A stretch of 64,000 nt of DNA, taken from the NCBI GenBank assembly GCA_956465555.1, contig OY101128.1:682001-746000 (forward strand). The letters run 5' to 3'. The translations under genes and the position numbers were made by a program. The first letter of the stretch is position 1, and each line of letters opens with the position of its first letter. The notes below the pieces were generated by a model, which was not told where the DNA came from, did no database searches, and saw only the letters and a list, made by a program, of their open reading frames with translations. The stretch comes from Nitzschia sp. pyKryTriq1 (Eukaryota > Bacillariophyta > Bacillariophyceae > Bacillariales > Bacillariaceae). Below, in pieces: positions 30,061 to 42,100 of this stretch.

Positions 30061-33000
30061 ATGAGCGAAACGGGTGGAACCAGCAGTGGTGGACGAGCGG
30101 GTCGAGGAGGACGTGGTGGTGGAGGTGGTGGACGAGGAAGAGGAAGAGGTCGTGGCAGAGGAGGGGGACGAGGTGGCGGTGGCGGTGGTGGCGGTGGCAG
30201 GAACACCAACAACAACCCAGGGAGGCCCAGTCGAGGTGGAGGAAGACATGGCGGCGGCGGTAACCCTCCAAATGCTGCTGCTGTTACTGCTACTGGAGGT
30301 GGTCGGGGTGGTCGAGGGCGAGGAGGACGAACGAACGATGCAACGAATACTATAGGTACCGCTGCTGGTACTGGTACTGGAAGGTATGCTCGATCGTCAT
30401 CCTTTGATCCGCCCTCCAATAAAAAACAGCTCAAGAACGGTGAAAAGGGAGCGGACGCCCACACTGTCAGTGAGGCCGATCGGATTCGACTTACCAAAAC
30501 GCTCATGCACTTGCGGGAAGGTGATGAGACTCAGTTGGCATTTCCTCCCACTTTGACCAATACGGAACGAAAATTCTTGCATGAGTTGGCGTCCCAGCTG
30601 GGATTAGTCAGTAAATCGACTGGCAAGGGAGACACGAGACATATTGTGGTTTCTAAACGTGGGGAACAAACCAAAAAAGCCACTACAGGGGATAGTGGTA
30701 GTGGCCTGCCGATCTTGCAGATTGGAAAACCAGGAGTGCAAGCCCTGCGGCAGCACATGAGCAAGTTTCCGCCCACGCATGCAGATGCCCTGGAATCCGT
30801 CGAAACGGGGGCCTCCTTGGTAGAAGCCTACACCCACGCTGTTGCCGCTGGAGAAGGAGAAGGTGGGGACGAGGAGGCACATGATGCTAGAATCGCGGCG
30901 ACATTGAAACAGTTGGGATTGGGTCAAGAAGAAAGGATCGTCATGGCCCCGATCAAGCCCAAATATGTCAATCTAGATCAACGGCGGGCACGGCATGCTG
31001 CCTTTCAAAAAGCAAAACTGCAATCACCTTACTATTCTCGAATGACGCAACAACGAAACAAGCTACCAGCCTATTCGCGACAGGAAGAAATTGTGGCCAC
31101 GGTTGCCAAACACCCAGTCACTATCATTCAGGGAGAAACTGGGTGTGGAAAATCCACACAATGTCCTCAATTCTTATTGGATGCCAATCCGGCTGCCAAT
31201 ATTGTGGTGACACAACGTGAGTTTTGGCAATTATATTTTCCTACAGTACATTATTCGTATTGTTCATGAGAAAACGACGGTGATTTCAGCTTCTGACACG
31301 TCGATTGCTTCCTATCATATTCTATTGTCATTATATAGCTCGTCGGATATCGGCCATCTCTATTGCGGATCGGGTGGCACAAGAACAGTGTCTTACCCAA
31401 GGAAACAACAATAGTGGCGTTGGAAGTTTGGTCGGATATCAAGTTCGCCTAGAAGCTGCCACTACCAAGGATACACAGTTAATGTTTGTCACACCGGGAA
31501 TTTTGTTACGGAAGTTGCAAAGCTCACCAACTCTCTCGGAATTCACGCACATTATTATTGACGAAGTCCATGAACGAGACAAGTACACTGAATTTCTCTT
31601 GATTACCTTGCGCGACTTGTTGCCCGTGCGTCCCGATTTACGATTGGTCCTCATGAGTGCCACCTTGCAGACCGAATTGTTGATTGATTACTTTGCCTCG
31701 TGTGAACACGACTTTTATCAACAGCACCCACCGGGCGTGCTGGAAATCGAAGGACGTACCTTTCCGGTACAAGAATTCTTTTTGGAGCACGTCTTGGAAC
31801 TGACCGGGTACATTGATCCGGCGGTGGCGGCAGCCGCCGCAGGAGGGGAAGGGGGCAATGCGAACAATAACAATAATGTCATGACCATGGAGGACCTTGA
31901 TGCAGAACTGGTCAAACTCCTCGGCCCAGCGTCAACCCCTAGCGCTCCTGTGGAGACAATGACAGTGCAATGTCCCATGTGTAATCGACAATTTGCAGAT
32001 CATGTCGCATTGGGGGGTCACGTGGCCCTTTGTCAAGGAAATACTACGGCTTCCGAAAATGACCTTGACGTGATGATTGCTGATCCTGAATTCATCAATG
32101 GTGATGGAAATCACACTCTCGCGTTACCGCCCACGCAACTTTTGACACCGGATCTGTTATTAATGGCGGGTACGTCTGGCGATGACAACTTGCAAGAATT
32201 TTATGACTACGATGTGGACGAAACCGTGCAAATCGATGGCTACGAATTTCAAGCTTCCGTTGCCATCAGGCCCGCAGTGTCCTCACAATATGTGGAAGAA
32301 GTAGTGGATGATGACAAGAAGTGGGATGGTATTGGGATGTTTTTGAAACCTGAGGAAGATGCAGAGGAAGTCATCGAGGTGACCCCCCAGCAAGATGCAC
32401 TATTGAATCACTACCAGACAATGCACGACGATGAAAAGGTGGATAACGACCTACTGTTGGATGTACTGCATTACATCCACAAGTCTTCTCATGGGGATGG
32501 AGCGATTCTTGTGTTCATGCCTGGTTGGCAGGAGATCTCCGAATTCAGTCTCTTACTCGAATCGACCCCTCCCTTTCATGATAACTCACGATTTCTCGTG
32601 CTGCCACTACATTCGGGGATTCCGAGCGCGGATCAACGACGAGTGTTGCAGCGGCCGCCCACAGGAACACGCAAGATTGTCTTGTCGACCAACATTGCTG
32701 AGACTTCCCTCACCATTGAAGACGTGTCCTTTGTCGTTGACACTGGACGGGCGAAGGAAAAGAATTACGATCCTCATCTTAAGACGAGTACGCTACAACC
32801 CACTTGGATTAGTCAAGCGTCCGCGAAGCAACGTAAAGGTCGTGCGGGACGAACCAAGGCAGGCGTCTGTTTTCACATGTTTTCGAGTCGCCGGTACCAA
32901 TTTATGCGACCGTTTGTCGAAAGTGAATTGCTGCGAACACCACTAGAAGAGATGTGTCTTTTTACCAAGAAACTTGGGCTCGCTCCCGGTGGACCCGAGG

Positions 33001-34091
33001 ACATAGATGGTGTTCCAGCCTTTTTGGCCAAGGCCATCACTCCGCCCCACGAGAAGTCTGTATCAAATGCACTAGAGCTTCTGGTCGACCTTGGGGCCAT
33101 GTTGCCCGAAACGAATGACTTGACCAATCTTGGACAATGCCTCTCTATTTTGAGTTTGGAGCCACGGGTAGGCAAAATGGTAATTTGGTCGTATCTACTG
33201 GGGTGCTCTCGTGTGACCTCTCAAATGGCGGTGGCCATGTCGTACAAGTCCCCGTTTGCCTTGCCTCCTCCTCATTTGCGGAGGAGCGCAGAAAAGGCCC
33301 AAGTCGAATTGAGCCAGGGAAGCGAGAGCGATCAAGTGACCATTTACAATACGATGGTAAAACAAGATCAAATACGAAAAACTAAGCCGGAAAGCGCTTG
33401 GAGAGATTTTTGTCGACGCAACTTTCTGAATCCTGCGACAATGCAAATGGTTTCGGAGCTTCGAAAGAACATTGCACGAGAGTTGACTTCCTTGAACTTT
33501 CCTGACCCGATGAAAAGTGGAGGCTTTCACAATCGCAATCAAAATAAGGAAGCGCTCTGGCAGGCAGCACTTTCTGCAGGATTGTACCCCAATGTGTGCA
33601 CGCGTCAACGAGGAGAAGTTAATTTTTCAACCATGACGAATCGAAAATGCAAGATCCATATTAGCAGCATCAACGCAGTCAAAGGCCAGCCCTTGTCCAA
33701 TAAATGCCAAATACCTGAAGGTGAAGTGGAGTTCGTGTGTTTTGGAGAAATGGTCAAGGGGGCTCGCATGTTTACAATTTCGCAGACGACGCATTTGGCG
33801 TCACCGCTGCCGCTATTGTTACTCTGTGGAACCGCGCTCACTGTGCATCCGGATCCCGATGACAACAAATTTGCTATTCTGGGACTTGACGACTGGATCA
33901 TTTTCAGGTGTCATACTGATGTAGCCGCGGGGCTTGTTGTTTTGCGAAAACGACTGGACGCTGCCTTTCTCAAGGCTCTTGCACAGCCATCGTTGCTTGG
34001 GGATCAGAATATGGATGAACGAGACCGAGACGCTATCGACGCACTCGGGCAAATTCTACAAAGCGCACTGAAGTCCACTACAGTCCGTTAG
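30061..34091 (+). CDS. DExH-box RNA helicase with RGG, R3H and zinc-finger insert
   Basis: A 1302-residue ATP-dependent RNA helicase, two exons (30061-31216 and 31339-34091, GTGAGT...TATAG; the junction restores TQPRRISAISIADRV). Residues 1-110 are RGG/GRG-rich and RNA-binding. An R3H-like domain lies at about 140-205 (LTNTERKFLHELASQLGL). The motor has GETGCGKSTQ (Walker A, about 357-366), DEVH (460-463, motif II), SAT (motif III) and QRKGRAGRTKAGVCF (motif VI). HA2 and OB-fold regions follow (ELLRTPLEEMCL, CKIHISSINAV). RGG plus R3H plus DExH resembles the DHX36/YTHDC2/DHX57 group, which unwinds structured RNA. A C2HC-type finger (CPMCNRQF... GGHVALC, near 595-615) sits in a long insertion of about 220 residues between the two RecA lobes. 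Nuclear or cytoplasmic location is undetermined. Confidence 0.92.
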
Positions 34092-34367
34092 AACGTTAAA
34101 TCAGGCTAGTACGTTTTAGGATCGAATCGGAGTGATTTTACGGTGGGTCGTTGCCCAAGCGACCGTAGGATGAATAGTCGTGTCAGCATATGTCAAATCG
34201 ATCCATTGGTAGGCGGTCGGTACCCGTAGCAGTGAGAGTGAAATAGATAGCGTCTTGTGTGAGAGTGAGAGTACGTCGAGAGTGAAAGAGGACGATGGTC
34301 TTGTGTTTGTGTCTGGTATCAGTGTGATACACTCAAGTGTGGGTAGTCACGTCACGCTTGACACAAT
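34092..34367. other. Convergent 3' spacer
   Basis: 276 bases between the converging helicase and orphan genes, with GTGAGAGTGAGAGTACG-like purine repeats near 34,225-34,285. No gene. Confidence 0.4.
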
Positions 34368-35684
34368 TCATGCCAACCAAACGCCGACATTGTTTTGACG
34401 AGCATCCAAGAAACGACCCGGGGACTCGAACTTGTCGTGTTCTCTTTGATATCTTCGTCGACGAAGCGATCTTCTTTGTTCCAGGCCTAGTTTCGGGTGG
34501 AGTAAGCCCACAATAGTTCTAGGGATGTCAAATCGATCCAGAACTTGGTTGGCATGGCCAGAGAGGCAGCTTATCGCCAGAAGAACAGTGAGCACCTTAT
34601 AGAATGGACTCCACTGGTTTTGGGGGTATAGCTTGAGAGCAGGAGGTTTCATTGAATATTTCGCTGGTGAAAGGGAAGGGACCCAGCATGCTTCGATATC
34701 GCCTTTAGACTCCATTTGCGTAGGTTGTGCGGGAACTGGAGATTCGCAACTGAAAGGATCCTCGGATCTCTCGGAGCCCTCGGAATTTGCAGGAGAGTTA
34801 CAATCAAAAGCATCTTGGACATTATTTTCAGAAGCCCTCGGAGACTCACAATCAAGAAGGTCGTCCATATCTTCAGAAGGGGTGAAAGTGATACGTAGTA
34901 GCTCTTCTATTTCGTCATCAACTTTTGAGGCATCCACTGCATCGTCAACCTTGGCACCCACATCAACTTCCAAGGTGGGAGTCTTCGAGGAGGACTCTGC
35001 GGTATCTCGTAGCCAGATTCCAGTGGTATCAAGTCCAGCCATCGCTCCCACAGGCGAGAATGCACCATTGGAGCTAGCTGAATTGTAAATCGATTCGATG
35101 GCTCTCATGGGCGACATGATTCTTGCCTTGAATGCCGACGCTCTCGTTGGTGATTCTTGTTCCATGGGGGCACTCAATGCATCGAACGACCTGCTAGTAC
35201 TGATGGGCGAAGAAAATCTTACTCTCAGATCTGATTGAGCCTTTTTCATAGGAATCGAGGAGTCGTTTGTTTTCCGGGAGATTGTACTGCCGTAGTCATG
35301 AAGACGAGGCGAAAAGCTGCTCACGTACTCATACGCATCGTCATCCCATTCGAATGAGGTGCCCTCATCGCTGTCATTTTCCTCAGGATCGATCCAAGAT
35401 GCCGATATGGCAGCTACATCGTCTTTCTGCGAAGATGCCGAAGGGGATGCCATTACCTCGAGCGAGGAGTTTTCATCCTCGTCTCCCGATTTTGGAATGC
35501 CGTCCAAGTCGGAAGGCACTTGATCCACTGAAAGAGTAAGTTCCGAAACCGCGGGCGGATCAACAACTAAGGATTGAATGGTGACTGAATCCGGTTCTTG
35601 TCCATGGCAGCACTTGGCGACCCTCTTCGGTCGCTTCTTGGCTAGGACCTTCTTGAGCCGTGATCCAAAACGAGGACGCGCCAT
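34368..35684 (-). CDS. Orphan, acidic/Ser-rich protein with C-terminal hydrophobic segment
   Basis: A 438-residue protein. It starts with a very basic MARPRFGSRLKKVLAKKRPK, continues as Asp/Glu/Ser-rich disorder, and has repeated short blocks: DLLDCESPRASE, AFDCNSPANSE and PFSCESPVPA, roughly 16 residues apart around 280-325. A single hydrophobic stretch (FYKVLTVLLAISCLSG) lies near 370-385. The end is basic (RRSLRRRRYQREHDKF). The D-C-[EN]-S-P repeats look like phosphorylation-type Ser-Pro sites. The frame opens at GTG 35702, and the first ATG at 35684 is taken. No family recognised; the membrane span is moderately hydrophobic and not certain. Confidence 0.62.
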   Translation of the reverse strand: MARPRFGSRLKKVLAKKRPKRVAKCCHGQEPDSVTIQSLVVDPPAVSELTLSVDQVPSDLDGIPKSGDEDENSSLEVMASPSASSQKDDVAAISASWIDPEENDSDEGTSFEWDDDAYEYVSSFSPRLHDYGSTISRKTNDSSIPMKKAQSDLRVRFSSPISTSRSFDALSAPMEQESPTRASAFKARIMSPMRAIESIYNSASSNGAFSPVGAMAGLDTTGIWLRDTAESSSKTPTLEVDVGAKVDDAVDASKVDDEIEELLRITFTPSEDMDDLLDCESPRASENNVQDAFDCNSPANSEGSERSEDPFSCESPVPAQPTQMESKGDIEACWVPSLSPAKYSMKPPALKLYPQNQWSPFYKVLTVLLAISCLSGHANQVLDRFDIPRTIVGLLHPKLGLEQRRSLRRRRYQREHDKFESPGRFLDARQNNVGVWLA

Positions 35685-38323
35685 GCTGGTGGGGCTTTTC
35701 ACTTTATACTCTCCTCTTGAAGAGACGGATGTTCGTAAATGTAAACAAGATGCTTGCCTTTGAACAGAAAGCTATGAATCATCATCGCCCACGGTGCATT
35801 CCAATCTTTTCATCGTCCTGCAGAACTAGAACAGAAGAAGAATCCTTTTTGCCGTTTTATCAAAAACTAAACCGTGACATCACCGTCCATTTCGCGCCAT
35901 AACCAGTCCCCGACGTTAATTGGCAGAGAGGCCGAGTGACGGCTAAATTTTCAAACGCACCGATATTAAATATTCAGGCATGAATAATAATAATTGTTTT
36001 TTCTGTCCATTCATTGCGCGGGCCAGTATGATGACGCACATAGCTCAGTCCCGAGTGACTCAGATCCGTGATTTAGCGATTGCTCAGACATAATAATCGT
36101 CAAGCGTCAGACTTTGTACCAGGTGAGGACTTGGTGAGTGGTGAGGCCTCTTTCTACTAGCTACTAGTAATACAGATTACAGTACTAGCTACTACCTGTA
36201 GAGCTCCACTACTACTTAGTAGTAGTGGAGAGGTAGGTACGGAGGGAGAGAGCAGAAGATATGCGATCCCGGTAGCTACCGGTGGATTCTTGGTATGAGC
36301 AGCGTGCCAGGACTCTGCAGGTATGAGTACTTCTCAAGCTAGAGTAGAAAGACCGATGACTACAAAGCTCCAAGAAGCGTCAGGTCTTGAGTCCTCCTCG
36401 TCCTAATTCCTATCCGGTACCGATATTGGTGTATTTGAACTCATCTCTCGACTTGAAATAACAATGGCGCCTCGTAGTGTACAACACTAGTCGCCTCGCT
36501 CAGTCGACCTTCATGCTGTTCTCTCTAGAGTAGTAGCCAGCACGACGTAGTATGGCTAAAGGAAACTCGTATACAAGCTGTGGCGCTACATAGACTTTGC
36601 ATTTTGCTGAAAAGGCTGTAACAGTACATACTGGATACGACTTTGTTTATGCAAACATGTTAATCTGAATAGGAACTCTACAACTAGTCTAGAATCCTCC
36701 AATCAAATTAGAATGCACTGCGTCGTATCACGGAGCGAAGAGCCCGTGGCGGTAATGATACAGCGTCTTGGATCGCGCATCAAGGCACCAGCGCAAAATA
36801 CTGTGCCTACAAAACGTAGCACTCGCACATCGGATCGTCGTCTGGGGTTGCAGTTGCAAAGACGACGATGAGCTTGCTATGAACGCATGCTCTATCGGCG
36901 GTAGGAGGAACCCGTGGAGGTACCGGTACCTGGTACTCTATGGTCTCGCGCACCCAGGCAAGGGACAACGGCGTTGGGCCGCGGAGAATATAATGTGATA
37001 GAAGACGAGAACGCTTCTCAAGAATAAATTTCCTCACTGTCCATCCTCCGAAGCTACATCAGTCTCCGACAGCTCTCTCTTCGAGTGGGGTTGTTGTCTG
37101 CCTATTGCCTTCCATTCTTCGGTGTGAATCGGCTTAACGCGGAAAAGAGAACCCATCAACCCCCTTCTGCTGCCAGGCCGGACAACATCTTCAGGGCACC
37201 TGATCTTGCGGGCTCGGATTTTGTGGTTTTGCTTGATGAAGAAAGTCATATTAGTTGTATGCGTTGTATTGTATTTGTGAGTTGCTTGGTTGTTGTTGAA
37301 GAAACTTGGCTGAATCATCAGATGATTTGTTTTGTAGTGTCGTTTTAACCGGTGGTATGAGCAAACAGACTGCGACTACTAACCACTTCTCGGTCGTGTA
37401 ATTATTTTACCGGTATGATGTGAAGAACTGTTCGTCATTCTTATTCGACGATGATGTGCATTTTCGTGTCAAGACAGCTTCATTCTGTTCCTACTGGTCT
37501 ACCGGTACTCGTACGTACCGAGCGAAGTAGCAGGACCCAAAGAAGGGGAACACCAATGCGCACTTACTCGTACTGTACCTGGTACTGTATGTACGAGTAC
37601 TCCACGGACTGTCCAGTGTACAAGAACTTGTATTCTATGGGGACTTCTCCGTGTTGCGACTACAATGCGACACATTCTACATATGTGCATCCCAAAAATG
37701 ATCCTTTAAGTAATAAGCCCAATCTGATTTCCGTCATATGAACAGCGCGCGTGCCGTCCTGGGTGTCAAATCTCCTGTCTTCTTCTTTTTACCCAACTTC
37801 CGGCACAACAAGGAACGACAATGAAGAAAACCTTATTCCTTGCTTCCCAAGGTGTCAACCAGCGGCGGGCGGGGGCTCATGTGTTCTTATCCCTTGCATA
37901 AAGGCGGTTCGTACGTGTAGAGCAAGTCCATCACAATCCCTCGAGTCTGGCACGTGATGAGAATTCCAATGGGGTGTGTTGCGAGTGAAGCTGGGTTATA
38001 TAGTCTGAAATCAGATAGATGCGGTCGCTACAGGCGAGACCATACATTTCAGGAACATTTTAATCAAAGCGTGTGAAGTACAACAATAATGATGAGCCGC
38101 ATGGTATCAACATCATCAAGAATCCAATCTCATGCACAGGTATGCGCAAAGAGTCGCTCTCCCTCTATCTCTTGAACTCTGTTAGTGGAGTAGAAAGGAT
38201 CATTCACACAGTCATTGGCTCGTAGAGTAGCGTTTAAACATTTCCACAAGTAATATTATAAAGATATAGATATGTTAGTTTTCGTTTCCTTTGTCCCACG
38301 GCAATACAATTAGTCAGTATGTG
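35685..38323. other. Long gene-poor spacer
   Basis: About 2.6 kb without a supported gene, the largest gap here apart from the repeat regions. It has a perfect hairpin at 36,204-36,230 and CTACTAGTA words around it. TACCGGTA occurs near 36,918-36,925 and 37,500-37,507, and an A/T-rich part lies near 35,940-36,010. Small frames (for example 36,768-36,998, 37,085-37,348, 37,451-37,741) lack motifs. The last 250 bases would be the 3' flank of the reductase gene. Confidence 0.45.
36204..36230. repeat. Perfect 13-bp inverted repeat, 1-nt loop
   Basis: CTCCACTACTACT, one T, then its exact reverse complement AGTAGTAGTGGAG. It lies in a gene-free spacer and is surrounded by further CTACTAG/CTAGTAG words. 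It could form a cruciform in DNA or a hairpin in RNA. No gene or terminator function can be assigned. Confidence 0.8.
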
Positions 38324-41300
38324 TTACACAGTTTTGCGGGGAAACCACTTGGACAACAATGTCTCGTCCACTGGGGGGCACTGGACGGCGTCACTGCAGG
38401 CAAACTGCAAATTATCACATCCGTACTGGAGCCACGTCGAGGCAACAAAGTAAGGTTCGAAGGTCGGCCATCCACTGGCCAACTGCTCGACTCGGGAGTC
38501 TTTCGCCAAGCGTTCCACAAATTCGTCTCGAGTCACGGCATCCAACTGGTAGCCAACATTTTCGAGCATTTCGACAATTTCGATCAATGCAACCGGCTTT
38601 TGAGGCGTTTGCAAATGGAATCGTTGCCCAATGGCCTTTTGAGGAGCTTGAACCGCCAAGTGGACGACAGCCTTAGCGGCATAATCGACTGGAGTCAAGT
38701 CGAGACAGTAGTTCGTGTCGACGGTCGGTGCGCATCCGGTCGAGATCATGCCTTGAATCAACAAAAAGTTGAGGTCATCGGGGTTTTGGACTCCTGTGGT
38801 GGCCGAACCAGCCATGTTTCCTGGGCGCATGACACTGATGGGCAATCCACGCGCTTCGGCAATGGTACACATTTTCTCGGCCACCCATTTGGTCATGGCA
38901 TATCCTTCGGTAAGATGAGGAGCATAGTCTTCCAGGACCACATCTTCCTTTACGCAAATGGGTCGTTCTTGGTAGGCATTGGCATCGACAGGGAAGATTC
39001 CGTTGGTACTGATATAGTGAACGGGCTTGACCTTGGTCTTGACGAAACCGTTGGTGGTAGCCAGACGAAGAATCTCTTGGGTGCCCAAAACATTGGACTC
39101 CTTCAAGGAGGCATAGGGCTTCATGAGATTAACTTGTGCCCCGCAGTGAATAATGGAGTCGATTTCCAAGGCTAAAGACTTGAATTGCGTGTTATCCATA
39201 CCCAATAGCGGCAGGGAGAAGTCTCCCGCAATCGCCACCAAGTTGGAGTCAATGAGGCTTTCTTCGTCTTCGTCTCCCGCATTGCTCATTTCAGGCGACA
39301 GATTTTCTTGGTTAACGAGTGATTTGCTGCTGGTTGGTTTCTCCAGACCTTCCAAAAGTCGATACTTGGCAAGTGTCTTGATGAGGCGCTCCTTGGCGGC
39401 TTCATTGGTGTTGGCACGGGCCAGAGCAATGACCGTGACTCCCGAGTGCAGAAGTTCCGATAGCACGTGGGCGCCCAACCATCCAGTAGCTCCCGTCAAA
39501 AAGACGACGCGAGGACTAATCAAAGCACTAGCCTCCACACGGAATCTCGACATGGTATTTCCTTTGCGAGTCGGGAAAGGATAGATGGAAGGATCCAACG
39601 ATTCGGCTTCGGCTTGAAGATCGACGACCTTGGCAGTGACTTTGGGTCCTCCACCCTCCTGGGCTTGAATGACCATTTCCGCCATGGACCGAATGGTTGG
39701 ATCTTCCACCACACTGACAATACTCAATCCATTCTCCGTCGAAAGATTAAATTTGGCATTGACCAATCCCACCAACTTGGTGGCCAACAAGGAGTGTCCT
39801 CCCACTTCAAAGAAACTATCCAACGCGGACAAGTCTTGGGCGGGTAAATCCAAAAGCTCGGCCCAAATATCTAGAATGGCTTGTTCGGTAAAGTTCTGCG
39901 GTGCCAATCGTAATCTTTGTTGTTGCTTAGTGGCTGGAACATGTTGGTCGTCCGTGACGTCCACCGAAAAGGCCCGCAAACGAGGAGCGGACTCGTGCGG
40001 TGGGAGTTTCTTACGGTCCAACTTTCCAGCAGCAGTCGCCGCGACGGGGAGAGCATCAATGACACAAAATGTACTTGGAATCGCATAGGGAGGGACATGT
40101 TCCTTGAGAAAGGCGCGGACAGAACTGGCCGAGGGGGCATCGTGCCAGTTGGTCGGTACTACGTATGCCACCAATTTCTTGCCCTCACGAGATCCTTCCG
40201 CCCCAACCGCCAAGACGACAGCACTTGACAACTTGGGGTGCTTGGCCAACGCGGATTCAATGGCGCCCAACACGACGGAATAACCTCGAATCTTCACCAT
40301 GAAATCACATCGTCCTAATAGAATAAGATGAATTGGGTAAAATTTTGAAAGCAGACAAACGAGTCAGATCTTCGTTGCATACATAAGAGACATCACAGCG
40401 TGCCCATGATGAAGCAAATGACCTACCTAGAATTTCCAAATGTGAATTGGGCAAAATCTTGCCCAGATCACCTGTGCGGTAAAGTCGTGGGAAATTCGGA
40501 TCGTCGGAAAAGGGATTGACGACGAATCGTTCGGCAGTCTTTTCGGGCATGTGCAGGTACCCTCGTCCCACGACAGGACCACCCACGTAGACTTCCCCTT
40601 TCTGACCGTTAGGAACTAGTTTCATTTCTCCGCTGGCCTCGTGTTCTTCCAGATCGACAATATAAAATTCAACTCCAGGAATTTGCTTTCCGCAAGTAGC
40701 ATACTTGCGGGATAAATCCAATTCTCTCTTGAGGTCTCCAATGGAGACATCGTGACATTCACTGATCGAATACAAGTTCATGAGTTCCACATTGGGGAGC
40801 AATTCTCCACAAGCTGTTGCCAGGTCAGTCGAAACGACCTCTCCACAGAACCACAGGTATCTCAAGTGAGAGAGACGCGCTCGAATGGTCGGTCGGTCGA
40901 CAGAGTCCAAAATGAGCTGCATGAGACTGGGCGTCACTAGAATACGCGTAACGTCGTATTTCTGGACAAAGATGGTGACGGCTTGAGGATCAAATAGGAC
41001 ATGGTCGGGAATGCAGACACAAGTGGCTCCCCGACAGAGCGGTCGGAAGAGTTCCCAGACGAAAAAGACGCCTGCGCCCACACGATCGTCTGGCTGCCCT
41101 TGGCTGTCCATATGATAGGGGTATCGATTGAGTCGATCTTCGTAGGAGTGAATAGCAGCGCGGTGAGTTTGGCAAATTCCTTTGGGCGCTCCCGTGGTTC
41201 CACTCGACATGACGACGAACGCCAGATTGTCGGCGTTGGGGCGCACGTAGTTCGGCGGTGGGTACGAAATGTCCGTCGTGTATTCAAAGTAGGGCGCTTG

Positions 41301-41693
41301 CTTTCCCAGCACAATGCAGGGGTGTCCTTCCAGGCGGTTTTTGTAGGTGTCGATCGTCAAGACGACCTTGCAGTCCGTCTGAGTGATTGCCTTTTCGAGC
41401 AGTTGCTTGGGATACACCAGTTCCAGAGGCATGTAGGCACCGCCCGCCTTGAGGACCGCCACATACGCAATGACGTACTGCACACTACGGGGCATCAAAA
41501 TACCCGCTACCACATCGGGACCGAGCCCGTACTCTTCCACGAGTTGCACGGCCAATGTGTCCGTCAAGCGATCCAATTCGCTGTACGTCATCTTGACGTC
41601 TCCGTCGACGACAGCAATGGCATTGGGCGACTTGGGCACTTGTGCTGCAAACAAGTCTTGCAAGACGACAGTGTCCATGTTTCGGACCTCCAT
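38324..41693 (-). CDS. NRPS-like A-T-R reductase (carboxylic acid reductase type)
   Basis: A 1085-residue multidomain enzyme in two exons (41693-40427 and 40314-38324, GTAGGT...TTAG; the splice restores LEILGRCDFMVKIRG). The adenylation domain (about 20-525) activates a carboxylic or amino acid with ATP. Its motifs are MSSGTTGAPKG (A3), YSISE (A5), YRTGDLGK (A7), GRCDFMVKIRG (A8) and GKLDRKKLP with the A10 Lys. The carrier domain has FFEVGGHSLLATKL, with the phosphopantetheine Ser597. The C-terminal NAD(P)H thioester reductase begins TGATGWLGAHVL (696-) and has the short-chain dehydrogenase Tyr894/Lys898 pair in YAMTKWVAEK. The product should be an aldehyde or alcohol released from the carrier. 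The layout resembles Lys2 alpha-aminoadipate reductase and fungal NRPS-like reductases. It has no condensation domain, and the substrate is unknown. Confidence 0.92.
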
Positions 41694-42100
41694 GGTTTGT
41701 AAATTAAATTGAAAGAAAGATGCTGTACTGTATGTGATGAGCGAGTGACCGATTGATTGATTGATTGGGAGGTAAGTTCAATTGTCGGTGTGCGGTCGTC
41801 GACTGTCGTCTCGATCGATGAGAATACTGTAAGAAAGAATGAATTATTGTGTGTTTGTGTGCCTGTGTTCCATTTTCGTCGCTCACCTCGTCTCCGTCCA
41901 CTCCCCCCGCTGCGTCGTCGCAACCTCGCTTCGGCTTCTCTGTCCGTGGCATTGACAAGTGCTCTCTGCGTAGAAGTCTACGCAGTACCAGTACGCACCG
42001 TACATACGTCCTGTACAAATCTCGTAGAGCGAGCCTGTCGTCCCCTACCGGTACCTGTACCGGTACTGTACCGGTACAAGTACCGGTACAAGTACCGGTA
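41694..42100. other. Upstream spacer ending in a TACCGGTA array
   Basis: 5' flank of the reductase gene, with (GATT)n near 41,751-41,767. The last 55 bases hold five TACCGGTA palindromes (see the next entry). No gene is supported. Confidence 0.5.
42046..42100. repeat. Five-copy TACCGGTA array
   Basis: The palindrome TACCGGTA occurs at 42,046-42,053, 42,058-42,065, 42,069-42,076, 42,081-42,088 and 42,093-42,100, the last three at 12-bp spacing as GTACCGGTACAA. It abuts the first copy of the 770-bp duplication exactly. Confidence 0.85.

Noticed and set aside
37451-37741. 96-codon plus-strand frame
   Set aside because: Tyr/Cys/Thr-rich translation of GTAC-type spacer with no motif.
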